Shown: positions 47,738 to 54,882 of the stretch, in pieces
Position numbering within the stretch: position 1 is the first letter of the stretch
Layout of the letters: each line of letters opens with the position of its first letter
Assembly (NCBI RefSeq): GCF_017948455.1
Contig: NZ_JAFFSU010000002.1
Coordinates: 248,001 to 312,000 of the forward strand
From: Streptomyces sp. GESEQ-4
GTDB lineage: Bacteria; Actinomycetota; Actinomycetes; Streptomycetales; Streptomycetaceae
Length of the DNA stretch: 64,000 nucleotides
Direction: 5' to 3'
Notes under the pieces: model-generated
Told to the model about the DNA's origin: nothing
The model's database searches: none
Seen by the model: the letters and a program-made list of their open reading frames with translations, nothing else
Made by a program: the position numbers and the translations under genes

Positions 47738-48952
47738 ATGCCACGTGGTCGACCGGTCACCGCGCCCTGCTCACTGGAGCTCTGCGACCCGGACCTCTAC
47801 GCTCAGGGACGCCCCGAGGAGCTCTGGCAGCGGATGCGGCAGACAGCTTCCGTGCACGAGGGCGAGTACGACGGCCGTCGGTTCCACGCCGTGCTGTCGC
47901 ATGCCGAGATCTCCCGGGTCGTCAAGGACACCAAGAACTTCACCTCGCAGCAGGGCATGCGGCTGGACCAGAACCCCGCCGCGACGGCCGAAGCCTCGGG
48001 CAAGATGCTGATCATCACCGATCCGCCGCGGCACGGCGGGATCCGACGGATCGTCAGCGGCGCCTTCACCCCGCGCATGGTGGCCCGGCTGGAGCGCACC
48101 ATGCGCGACACGGTCACCGCCGTACTGGACGAGGCCCTGGAGGCCGGCGAGTGCGACTTCACCCGGGTCGCGGCCAGGCTGCCGCTCGCGGTGATCTGCG
48201 ACATGCTCGGCGTGCCGCCCGGCGACCGGGACTTCATGCTGGACCGCACCATGGTGGCCTTCGGTGCGGGAACAGACGCGGAGGCCGACCCGCTCGCGTC
48301 GGCCGCGGCACACGTGGACATCCTTTCGTACTACGAGGAACTGCTGGCCCGCCGCAGACGCGAACCCCAGGAGGACATCGTCACCGCGCTGGCGCACGGC
48401 ACGGTCGACGGCGTGCCCCTCACCGATGAGGAGATCTTCCTCAACTGCGACGGGCTCGTGTCGGGAGGCAACGAGACCACACGGCACGCGAGCGTCGGCG
48501 GCCTGCTGGCGCTGGTGCGGAGTCCATCGCAGTGGGAGTCGTTGCGCGAGGACCCGGATCTGCTGCCGACCGCGGTGCAGGAGATCCTGCGGTTCACCAG
48601 CCCCGCGATGCACGTGTTGCGCACCGCCACCGCCCCGGTGGAGATCGCCGGTCACGCGCTGGCACCCGGCGACCCGGTGGCGCTGTGGCTGGCCGCGGGC
48701 AACCGCGACGACGCCATGTTCCCGGACCCCGACCGATTCGACGTGACCCGGCGGCCCAATCCCCACCTCGCCTTCGCGGCCGGGCCCCACTACTGCCTCG
48801 GCGCGGCACTCGCCACGCGGGAGCTCACCGTCCTGTTCGAGGAACTGCTGCGGCGGGTCCGTGGCGCAGAGCTGACCGGCCCGCCGCGGCGGACGCGGTC
48901 GATCCTGATCTGGGGCTACGACGCGCTGCCCGTGCGACTTGTCGCCGCGTGA
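47738..48952 (+). CDS. Cytochrome P450 (peptide-cluster tailoring)
   Basis: 404-aa soluble bacterial P450. The I-helix has SGGNETTRH, with Glu and Thr in the oxygen-activation positions; the K-helix ExxR is EILR; the haem loop is FAAGPHYCLG with ligand Cys353. The GGNETT form is, from memory, common among P450s that hydroxylate carrier-bound amino acids in NRPS pathways, which fits the setting but is not proof. Start ATG 47738 follows AGGAG at 47725-47729; the frame is open further upstream without a ribosome site. It begins an apparent operon with the FkbM and thioesterase genes (28-bp gap). Confidence 0.92.
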   Translation: MPRGRPVTAPCSLELCDPDLYAQGRPEELWQRMRQTASVHEGEYDGRRFHAVLSHAEISRVVKDTKNFTSQQGMRLDQNPAATAEASGKMLIITDPPRHGGIRRIVSGAFTPRMVARLERTMRDTVTAVLDEALEAGECDFTRVAARLPLAVICDMLGVPPGDRDFMLDRTMVAFGAGTDAEADPLASAAAHVDILSYYEELLARRRREPQEDIVTALAHGTVDGVPLTDEEIFLNCDGLVSGGNETTRHASVGGLLALVRSPSQWESLREDPDLLPTAVQEILRFTSPAMHVLRTATAPVEIAGHALAPGDPVALWLAAGNRDDAMFPDPDRFDVTRRPNPHLAFAAGPHYCLGAALATRELTVLFEELLRRVRGAELTGPPRRTRSILIWGYDALPVRLVAA

Positions 48953-48980
48953 CCCATCGCGCGAGCCGGAGGAAGCGATC

Positions 48981-49838
48981 ATGAGCGAGGAACGGACCGC
49001 GCACGCCATACCTGGCGCGGCGCGGCAGGAGGTGAGCCTCCCGGACGGTCGGCGGGTGTCGTGCACCAGTCCCGCGGAGGCGTTGCTCATCTGGCGGGAG
49101 GCGACGGGCAGCGGCCTGTACGGGCTCGCCGCACGGGAGTTGCGCCCCCACGACACGGTTCTCGACATCGGCGCCAACATCGGACTGGTGTCGATCGCGT
49201 TCGCGGACGCGCAGCGCACGCTCCGGATCGTCGCCGCGGAACCGGTACCGGACGTCTTCGCCTGTCTGCGGGACAACATCACCCGCCACGTCCCGGGAGC
49301 GACGGCGGTGCGCACCGCCGTGGGAGCCGCGCCCGGGGTCCAGGACTTCACCTACTACCCGGCGGCCCCCGGCAACTCCGGCCTGTACGCCGACCGAGCG
49401 GCCGACGACGCCCTCACCAGGACCTTCCTGCGCCATGGCGGTCTCGACGAGGAAGCCGTCGAGATGATGATCGACGGACTGCACGACGGCCGGACGATCC
49501 AGGTCCCGGTCACGACGGTCTCCGACCTCATGAGTGAACAGGGCCTCCGGTCCGTCGCCCTGCTCAAGGTGGACGTCGAGCGTGCCGAACTCGACGTCCT
49601 GCGCGGTGTCGGTGCCGCCGACTGGCCGCGCATCGGCGCCGTCGTGGCGGAGGTCCACGACGAGGGCGGACGGCTCACGCAACTGAGCGACTTGCTGCGG
49701 GACGTGGGCTTCTCGCTGCGGGTGCGGCAGGACCCCGCACTGCGCGGCACCGAGTTGTACGAGGTCTACGCCTACCGGGCGGAGCACGCGCGGGAACCGG
49801 TCGTGACACACGACGCCCACGAGGAGGCGGGCCGATGA
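48981..49838 (+). CDS. FkbM-family SAM-dependent methyltransferase
   Basis: 285-aa methyltransferase. The SAM-binding motif is TVLDIGANIGLVSIAFA (about 58-74), with an acidic residue after the next strand (VAAEPVPDVF), and the FkbM-type C-terminal pattern LLKVDVERAELDVLRG. FkbM enzymes usually O-methylate natural products or sugars. In this cluster it may methylate a hydroxyl group placed by a P450 or by the Fe/2OG hydroxylase. GGAGGA at 48968-48973 sets the ATG at 48981. The stop overlaps the thioesterase start (ATGA). Confidence 0.88.
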   Translation: MSEERTAHAIPGAARQEVSLPDGRRVSCTSPAEALLIWREATGSGLYGLAARELRPHDTVLDIGANIGLVSIAFADAQRTLRIVAAEPVPDVFACLRDNITRHVPGATAVRTAVGAAPGVQDFTYYPAAPGNSGLYADRAADDALTRTFLRHGGLDEEAVEMMIDGLHDGRTIQVPVTTVSDLMSEQGLRSVALLKVDVERAELDVLRGVGAADWPRIGAVVAEVHDEGGRLTQLSDLLRDVGFSLRVRQDPALRGTELYEVYAYRAEHAREPVVTHDAHEEAGR

Positions 49839-50605
49839 GCGCCGAGCAGGCAAGGCTCGTCACGTTGGGCGGGGAGCAGCGGCAGGCGAAGCGGACGCTG
49901 GTCTGCGTGCCGCACGCCGGTGGCAGCGCCGTGGCCTTCCACGCCTGGCACCGGGTGTTCGGCCCGCGCGGTATCGCGGTCCGGGGCGTGCACTGGGAAC
50001 GGCCCGACGGGTCGGAACGCCGCTCCAGTATCGAGTCCCGCGCCGCCGCCCTCGCGAGCGTGGTGCGCGAGCTCCCGGAGCCGTGGGTCCTGCTGGGGCA
50101 CAGTCTCGGCGCGTTGATCGCCGCGGAGACGGTGCGCCGGCTGGAGAACTCGGCCGGGCCGCTCCCGGAGCGTGCGGTGCTGTGCGCTGCTGCGCCTCCC
50201 GGCTTCCCGCGGACCTTTCCGCCCGATGTGCTCAGGGCGTCCGACGACCGCATGACCGCCTACGTCCGACGGCTCGGCGGTACGGACGAAAGCCTCCTGA
50301 CCGATCCTGAGTTCGGCCCGCAGGTCCTGGCCTCGCTCCGTGCCGATCTGGACTTGATCGAGCGGTACACACCGGATTTCGCGTACCCGTTGAAGTCGCC
50401 GGTCTCGGTGTACGGTGCCGCGGCGGACCGCGACGTCCCGGTCGAGGCGCTGGAGGGGTGGCGGCAGTTGGCCCCGGGAGCCCGGGTGCGCGTCTTCGGC
50501 GGCAACCACTTCTTCCTGCATGACGACCCGGCCGCGGTCTGCGAGGCGGTGACGGCGGACTGCGCGCAGGACGGTCTGGACTGGGCCGCGGATAGCATCG
50601 CCTGA
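49835..50605 (+). CDS. Type II thioesterase
   Basis: 256-aa alpha/beta-hydrolase that clears misloaded acyl groups from NRPS carrier domains. The N-terminal CVPHAGGSA loop, nucleophile Ser90 in LGHSLGA and the late His in FGGNHFFL are typical of TEII proteins such as SrfAD and RifR. It overlaps the FkbM gene by four bases (ATGA), so translation is coupled. Its presence supports an assembly-line cluster beginning near the LAL regulator. Confidence 0.93.
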   Translation: MSAEQARLVTLGGEQRQAKRTLVCVPHAGGSAVAFHAWHRVFGPRGIAVRGVHWERPDGSERRSSIESRAAALASVVRELPEPWVLLGHSLGALIAAETVRRLENSAGPLPERAVLCAAAPPGFPRTFPPDVLRASDDRMTAYVRRLGGTDESLLTDPEFGPQVLASLRADLDLIERYTPDFAYPLKSPVSVYGAAADRDVPVEALEGWRQLAPGARVRVFGGNHFFLHDDPAAVCEAVTADCAQDGLDWAADSIA

Positions 50606-50659
50606 TGTCGTCACACCGCTCGGGCACACGTTTCACGCGTGCCGTATCCGGAGCCCTCC

Positions 50660-51196
50660 ATGTCCGATAGGCCACCGAACCCGTACACGATCGCCGCACT
50701 GGCACGTCTGGTCCTCGCCGACCGGGCCCGCGACACCGTCGACGAGGCGCTCCGCCTGGTTCCCACCCTCGATGACGACCAGCGAACCGCGCAGGAACTG
50801 CTGCTTCAGGCACTCCGGGTGCGCTCGCACGTCGACAAGCTGGTGGAGGCCGCGGTCCTGCACGCACGGGAGAGCGGCTCCGACTGGACCGGGATCGCGG
50901 TCGCGATCGGTATCCGGACCGAGTCCGTCGCCGAGCGATGGCTGCCTCAGGAGCAGCGCTGGCACGCCGGTCTGGCCCACCCGTTGCGGCACGAGCCAGG
51001 TGCGGAGCTACCGGAGCTGACGATCCCTCAGGCCGCCTATGCGCCGGAGGATTACGCGCACGACCTCGACGGCTGGGCAGGCCGGCATCTGGATCCCGTC
51101 GAGAGCGAGCGATGGCGCGAGCGCGGCCTCGACGCGACCCGCCCCGTGTCCGGGGGACTGGCCCGCGCGGGCGACGCCGACGCCGGCGACCCGTGA
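50660..51196 (+). CDS. Small predicted helix-turn-helix protein of unknown function
   Basis: 178 aa, cytoplasmic, mostly helical and acidic. The central segment SDWTGIAVAIGIRTESVAERW resembles a short helix-turn-helix seen in many small Streptomyces proteins (W-x-x-IG-x-x-LG pattern). The C-terminal part has no recognisable domain. I chose the ATG at 50660, behind GGAG at 50649-50652. It lies 54 bp after the thioesterase gene in the same direction and ends at a hairpin facing the convergent P450, so it may be the last gene of that operon. A regulatory role is possible but unproven. Confidence 0.6.
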   Translation: MSDRPPNPYTIAALARLVLADRARDTVDEALRLVPTLDDDQRTAQELLLQALRVRSHVDKLVEAAVLHARESGSDWTGIAVAIGIRTESVAERWLPQEQRWHAGLAHPLRHEPGAELPELTIPQAAYAPEDYAHDLDGWAGRHLDPVESERWRERGLDATRPVSGGLARAGDADAGDP

Positions 51197-51202
51197 GGCC
51201 GA

Positions 51203-51230
51203 CGGCGGAAAGCGGTGCCCGCGTCCGCCG
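51203..51230. terminator. Hairpin between convergent small protein and P450 genes
   Basis: CGGCGGA (51203-51209) pairs with TCCGCCG (51224-51230) around a 14-nt loop, in the 42-bp gap between convergent genes. Probable terminator for one or both. Confidence 0.55.
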
Positions 51231-51238
51231 CCGGGCCG

Positions 51239-52516
51239 TCAGGCGGACGTGCTGCCGGCCCCGTTCAGCCGCAGCGGCAGGCGCTCGAGCTTCCGCATGC
51301 CGGACACCGGCTGCCAGTTCAGCTCCTCGGGCTTCACGGCCAGTGCCAGCGCAGGCCAGCGGGCGAGCAACCGGCCCAGCGCGATCTCGGCCTGATGGCG
51401 TGCCAGCCCGGCGCCGAGGCAGTAGTGCGGCCCGGCGCCGAACGACACATGAGCCTCCCCCCGGGTCCGGTGCCGGCGGGTGACGTCCAGGCGCTCCGGC
51501 TCCGGGAACTCGCGCGGATCATGGTTGGCGCCGCTCAGCGCGGCCATCACCGCGTCTCCCGCCTGAAACGCCGCCCACCCGAGGTCGGCGTCCTCGGTGA
51601 CGTACCGCATCCGCGACACCAGGACGGGCCCGCACCAGCGCAGCAACTCGTGCACCGCCTGCGGCATCAGCTCCGGGTCGGCGCGGATCAGCGCCAGCTG
51701 GTCGGGGTGGGTCAGCAGCGCCCAGACGCTGTTGGCGAGGAAGTTGGCCGTGGTGTCGTGCCCTGCGATGACCAGGCTGAGCACCATCGTGACCAGTTCC
51801 CGGTCGGTGAGACGGTCGCCGTCCTGCGCCCGGATCAGTTCACTGATCAGGTCGTCCGTCGGCTGGGACCGGCGACGCTCGACCAGTCCTCGCGTGTACT
51901 CCACGAGCGGACCGAGGGTCTCCCCGAGCCTCTCCTGCTCGAACGAGAGCGCGTGGGTCCAGCGCAGCCACGCGGGGCGGTCGGCCATCGGCACCCCGAC
52001 GAGTTCACAGATCACCGTGATGGGCAGCGGGTAGGCGAACAGGCTGAGGAAGTCGGCGACGCCGTCCTCGGCGTGCTCCGCCAGCCCGTCCAGGAGATCG
52101 TCCGTGAGCCGCTCGATGCGCGGACGCAGATTGAGGATGCGCCGCGCGGTGAACGCGGGCGCCACCAGACGTCGCAGCCTGCTGTGGCTCGCTCCGTCGT
52201 TGTCGAGGAGCGTGTCCGCGAGATACGGGATGAGCTCCTCGGCGAGGCCGAGGTTCCGCATCGCGTTGACCTGCATGAGCGGCGCGCCGCCCCGGACCGA
52301 GGCCGGATCGTTCGCGAACCGGGGATCGGCGAGCATCGACCGTACGCCCTCATGGCGGCCCACGACCCACATCAACGACCCGTCGAGCGAGCGCATGGGA
52401 CAGGCCGCTGCCTGCTCCCTCATATGCGTGTACACGGCGTGCGGGTCGGACATCACATTGGGCGGCGCATGGACGTTGTTCGAATGCGGCTGATCGCTGA
52501 CAGGCTGGCCACTCAC
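51239..52516 (-). CDS. Cytochrome P450
   Basis: 425-aa soluble P450. The I-helix is IAGHDTTANF (normal acid-Thr pair), the K-helix ExxR is ELLR and the haem loop FGAGPHYCLG has ligand Cys366. I chose GTG at 52516 (VSGQPVSDQPH) because GGAGGG precedes it; the frame is open further upstream, overlapping the LuxR fragment. It is convergent with the small protein gene and divergent from the third P450. The substrate is unknown; a tailoring role in the peptide pathway is inferred from position. Confidence 0.9.
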   Translation of the reverse strand: MSGQPVSDQPHSNNVHAPPNVMSDPHAVYTHMREQAAACPMRSLDGSLMWVVGRHEGVRSMLADPRFANDPASVRGGAPLMQVNAMRNLGLAEELIPYLADTLLDNDGASHSRLRRLVAPAFTARRILNLRPRIERLTDDLLDGLAEHAEDGVADFLSLFAYPLPITVICELVGVPMADRPAWLRWTHALSFEQERLGETLGPLVEYTRGLVERRRSQPTDDLISELIRAQDGDRLTDRELVTMVLSLVIAGHDTTANFLANSVWALLTHPDQLALIRADPELMPQAVHELLRWCGPVLVSRMRYVTEDADLGWAAFQAGDAVMAALSGANHDPREFPEPERLDVTRRHRTRGEAHVSFGAGPHYCLGAGLARHQAEIALGRLLARWPALALAVKPEELNWQPVSGMRKLERLPLRLNGAGSTSA

Positions 52517-52533
52517 GGCTGCCCTCCGTCTGC

Positions 52534-52581
52534 TTGCGGTGGCAACTGACCCGGGCGTACCGGAAGTTCGGCATCGGATCC
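52534..52581 (+). pseudogene. Decayed LuxR helix-turn-helix fragment
   Basis: Reads LRWQLTRAYRKFGIGSA, which lines up with EWHLTQAYRKLGVDSR at the C-terminus of the LAL regulator in this window, with matching or synonymous bases over most of the stretch. Upstream similarity fades within a few residues and downstream there is no proper end. It looks like the remnant of a second LuxR/LAL gene between the two divergent P450 genes. Confidence 0.5.
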
Positions 52582-52659
52582 GCAATGTACCCGCGCCCGT
52601 ACTCACTGCCACAACCCCGGACTACGCAGAGTGCACATGAATTCATCCTGGGGTCTGTC

Positions 52660-52675
52660 CTGGGGTGGACCCCTG
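52660..52675. promoter_or_regulatory. Second LuxR operator-like palindrome
   Basis: CTGGGGTGGACCCCTG keeps the two 6-bp arms of the PimM-type consensus except one base, with a divergent centre. It lies between the divergent P450 genes, 79 bp before the plus-strand start. Weaker than the copy at 47671. Confidence 0.35.
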
Positions 52676-52753
52676 GTGCGGTGACGGGCCCGCCGTCGCA
52701 AGGATTGCGAAGAATCTTCTGGCTGCACGACGGCGGGGGCAGTGTGAGCGTGT

Positions 52754-53962
52754 ATGGATCTTCGGCAGACCGGCATCGCAACGGCACCGGCGTACTCGCT
52801 GGACGGAGGGCGCTCGCTGCACCGGTGGTTGCGGGACATGCGGTTGCACCACCCGGTGCATCAGGATCCGCTCACTCGCGTGTGGACGCTCTACCGGCAC
52901 CGTGACATCACGCAGGCCACCGCAGACCCGGCCGCCTTCTCGTCGGAGCTGTGGCGGCATCTGCCCGGGGAGATGGGCACCGGCAAACTCACCGCCGGCA
53001 ACCTGACGGCGATGGATCCGCCCCGGCATCGCCTGGTGCGGGATCTGGTGAGTCGCTCGTTCACGGCCCGCGCGGTCGCGGGGCTGCGGCCCAGGATCAC
53101 CGCCATAGCGGCCCGACTGGTCGACGCCGTCGCCGACCGCGGCGAGATGGACGTCGTCGCCGACCTCTCCGATCCGCTTCCCGTCCTGGTGATCGGCGAT
53201 CTGCTCGGTCTGCCGACGGAGGAATGGGAGCTGTTCCGTGACTGGGCACAGCGCCTGCTCTCGTTCGACAAGGGCGACCTGACGGACGAGGCGGTCCGAA
53301 AGCGCGTCGCGGATACCCAGCAGGAGCTGCTGGACTACCTGTTGGTCCACTGCCGACGGCGCCGGGCGAATCCCCAGGACGATCTGATCAGCCGCCTGAC
53401 CCAGGCCGAGGTCGGCGGGGAGCGGCTCACCGAGGAAGAGGTGGTGAACTTCGCCAACCTCCTCCTGCTCGCCGGTCATGTGACGACCACGTTGCTGCTG
53501 GCGAACATTGTCCTGACACTCGACGAGCACCCCGCAGCGGCCGCCGAGGTGCGCGCCGACCGGTCGCTGATTCCGGGGGCCATCGAGGAGACCCTCCGGT
53601 ACCGGCCGGTGATAGTCAGCAATATGCGCGTCACCACCCGCGCGGTCACGGTCGGTGCCGAGCAGTTGCCGGCGGGCCAGTTCGTGTCGCTGTCGTTCAT
53701 CTCCGGCAACCGCGACGAGCAGCTCTTCACCGAGGCCGACCGGTTCGACATCCACCGTGACGCCCGCAGGCATCTGGGGTTCGGCCATGGAATCCACTAC
53801 TGCCTGGGTGCGCCGCTGGCCCGCCTCGAGCTGGGGATCGCGCTCGAGGCGATGCTCGACCGCTTCAGCCGGTTCGAGGTGACGGGCACGCCCGTCGACT
53901 ACTACGACACGCCCGGAGTCGCCGGCCCGCGTTCGCTGCGTGTCGCCTTCCGTCACCACTGA
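52754..53962 (+). CDS. Cytochrome P450 with unusual I-helix (AGHVTT)
   Basis: 402-aa soluble P450 with haem loop FGHGIHYCLG (ligand Cys350) and ExxR in EETLRYRP. The I-helix reads LAGHVTTTLLL: Val243 replaces the acidic residue that normally precedes the oxygen-activating Thr. Such replacements occur in a minority of bacterial P450s and may reflect altered proton delivery or substrate-assisted catalysis. The ATG at 52754 has only a G-rich stretch upstream (GGGGGCAG). It runs in the same direction as the hydroxylase and NRPS, 77 bp before the former. Substrate unknown; tailoring of the peptide is inferred. Confidence 0.9.
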   Translation: MDLRQTGIATAPAYSLDGGRSLHRWLRDMRLHHPVHQDPLTRVWTLYRHRDITQATADPAAFSSELWRHLPGEMGTGKLTAGNLTAMDPPRHRLVRDLVSRSFTARAVAGLRPRITAIAARLVDAVADRGEMDVVADLSDPLPVLVIGDLLGLPTEEWELFRDWAQRLLSFDKGDLTDEAVRKRVADTQQELLDYLLVHCRRRRANPQDDLISRLTQAEVGGERLTEEEVVNFANLLLLAGHVTTTLLLANIVLTLDEHPAAAAEVRADRSLIPGAIEETLRYRPVIVSNMRVTTRAVTVGAEQLPAGQFVSLSFISGNRDEQLFTEADRFDIHRDARRHLGFGHGIHYCLGAPLARLELGIALEAMLDRFSRFEVTGTPVDYYDTPGVAGPRSLRVAFRHH

Positions 53963-54039
53963 TCCGACACCTCGGGTCGCCGCACATGACGCGATCGACG
54001 GTCACCACGTCCTGCCGACAGGTCCACGCGGAGAGAGCC

Positions 54040-54834
54040 ATGAAACTCACCGAGGAACAGCTCGCCAGCTTCCACAACGACGGATTCGTGCTGCTGGAGA
54101 ACGCGTTCTCCGGCGATGAGATCGACGCCCTGTGCATCGCGCTGGCCGAGGACCAGCGCGTGCCGGGCCCATGTCTGATCACCGAGAACGACGGCGTCAC
54201 CCTGCGGTCGATCTACGCCTCGCACACCCGCCACCCGGTCTTCGAGCGGCTGGTACGCACCGAGCGACTGCTGGGCCCGGCTCGGCAGATCGCCGGCGAG
54301 GACCTCTACGTACACCAGATGAAGATCAACTCGAAGCAGGCGTTCGGCGGCGAACAGTGGGCGTGGCACCAGGACTACATCGTCTGGCGCGATGCCGACA
54401 ACATGCCGGCCGCCTCGCAGGTGAACGTCGCGCTCTTCCTCGATGACGTCACCGAGTTCAACGGCCCGGTGATCTTCCTGCGCGGTTCGCACCACCTCGG
54501 CACGCTGGAACGCGGTGCGTCCGCGCAGGAGCACGGCACCGGCCACATCGACCCGGACGCGTACTCCCTGACCCCGGCCGAACTCTCCGATCTGGTCAAG
54601 CAGCACGAAATGGTCAGCCCGAAGGGCGCGCGTGGCGGCGTGCTGCTGTTCAGCTCGCAGATCGTCCACGGGTCCGGGAGCAACGTCTCCCCGTTCGCCC
54701 GCCGCCTGCTGATCCTCACCTACAACCCGGTGTCGGCCGCCCCGCGCCCGGTCGGCGCCCCGCGCCCGGAGCACCTCGTAGGCCGCGACCACACGCCGCT
54801 CGAGGTCGACAGCGGCCCGTTCGACCGCGTCTGA
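54040..54834 (+). CDS. Fe(II)/2-oxoglutarate amino-acid hydroxylase (PhyH family, GriE-like)
   Basis: 264-aa non-haem iron oxygenase. The facial triad is His110, Asp112 (WHQDYIVW) and His210 (IVHGSGSN), with a following Arg221/222 suited to bind 2-oxoglutarate. Iron-ligand numbering and motifs such as KINSKQAFGG and RDADNMPA resemble, from memory, GriE, the leucine 5-hydroxylase that starts 4-methylproline formation in the griselimycin pathway. It probably hydroxylates a free aliphatic amino acid before NRPS loading; the substrate is not proven. I chose ATG 54040, behind GGAGAG at 54030-54035. It lies 48 bp upstream of the NRPS gene and is likely co-transcribed. Confidence 0.87.
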   Translation: MKLTEEQLASFHNDGFVLLENAFSGDEIDALCIALAEDQRVPGPCLITENDGVTLRSIYASHTRHPVFERLVRTERLLGPARQIAGEDLYVHQMKINSKQAFGGEQWAWHQDYIVWRDADNMPAASQVNVALFLDDVTEFNGPVIFLRGSHHLGTLERGASAQEHGTGHIDPDAYSLTPAELSDLVKQHEMVSPKGARGGVLLFSSQIVHGSGSNVSPFARRLLILTYNPVSAAPRPVGAPRPEHLVGRDHTPLEVDSGPFDRV

Positions 54835-54882
54835 CGCCCCCGATCACGATCTCGCCGCCCCGACGACCCGATGGAAGTGAGC

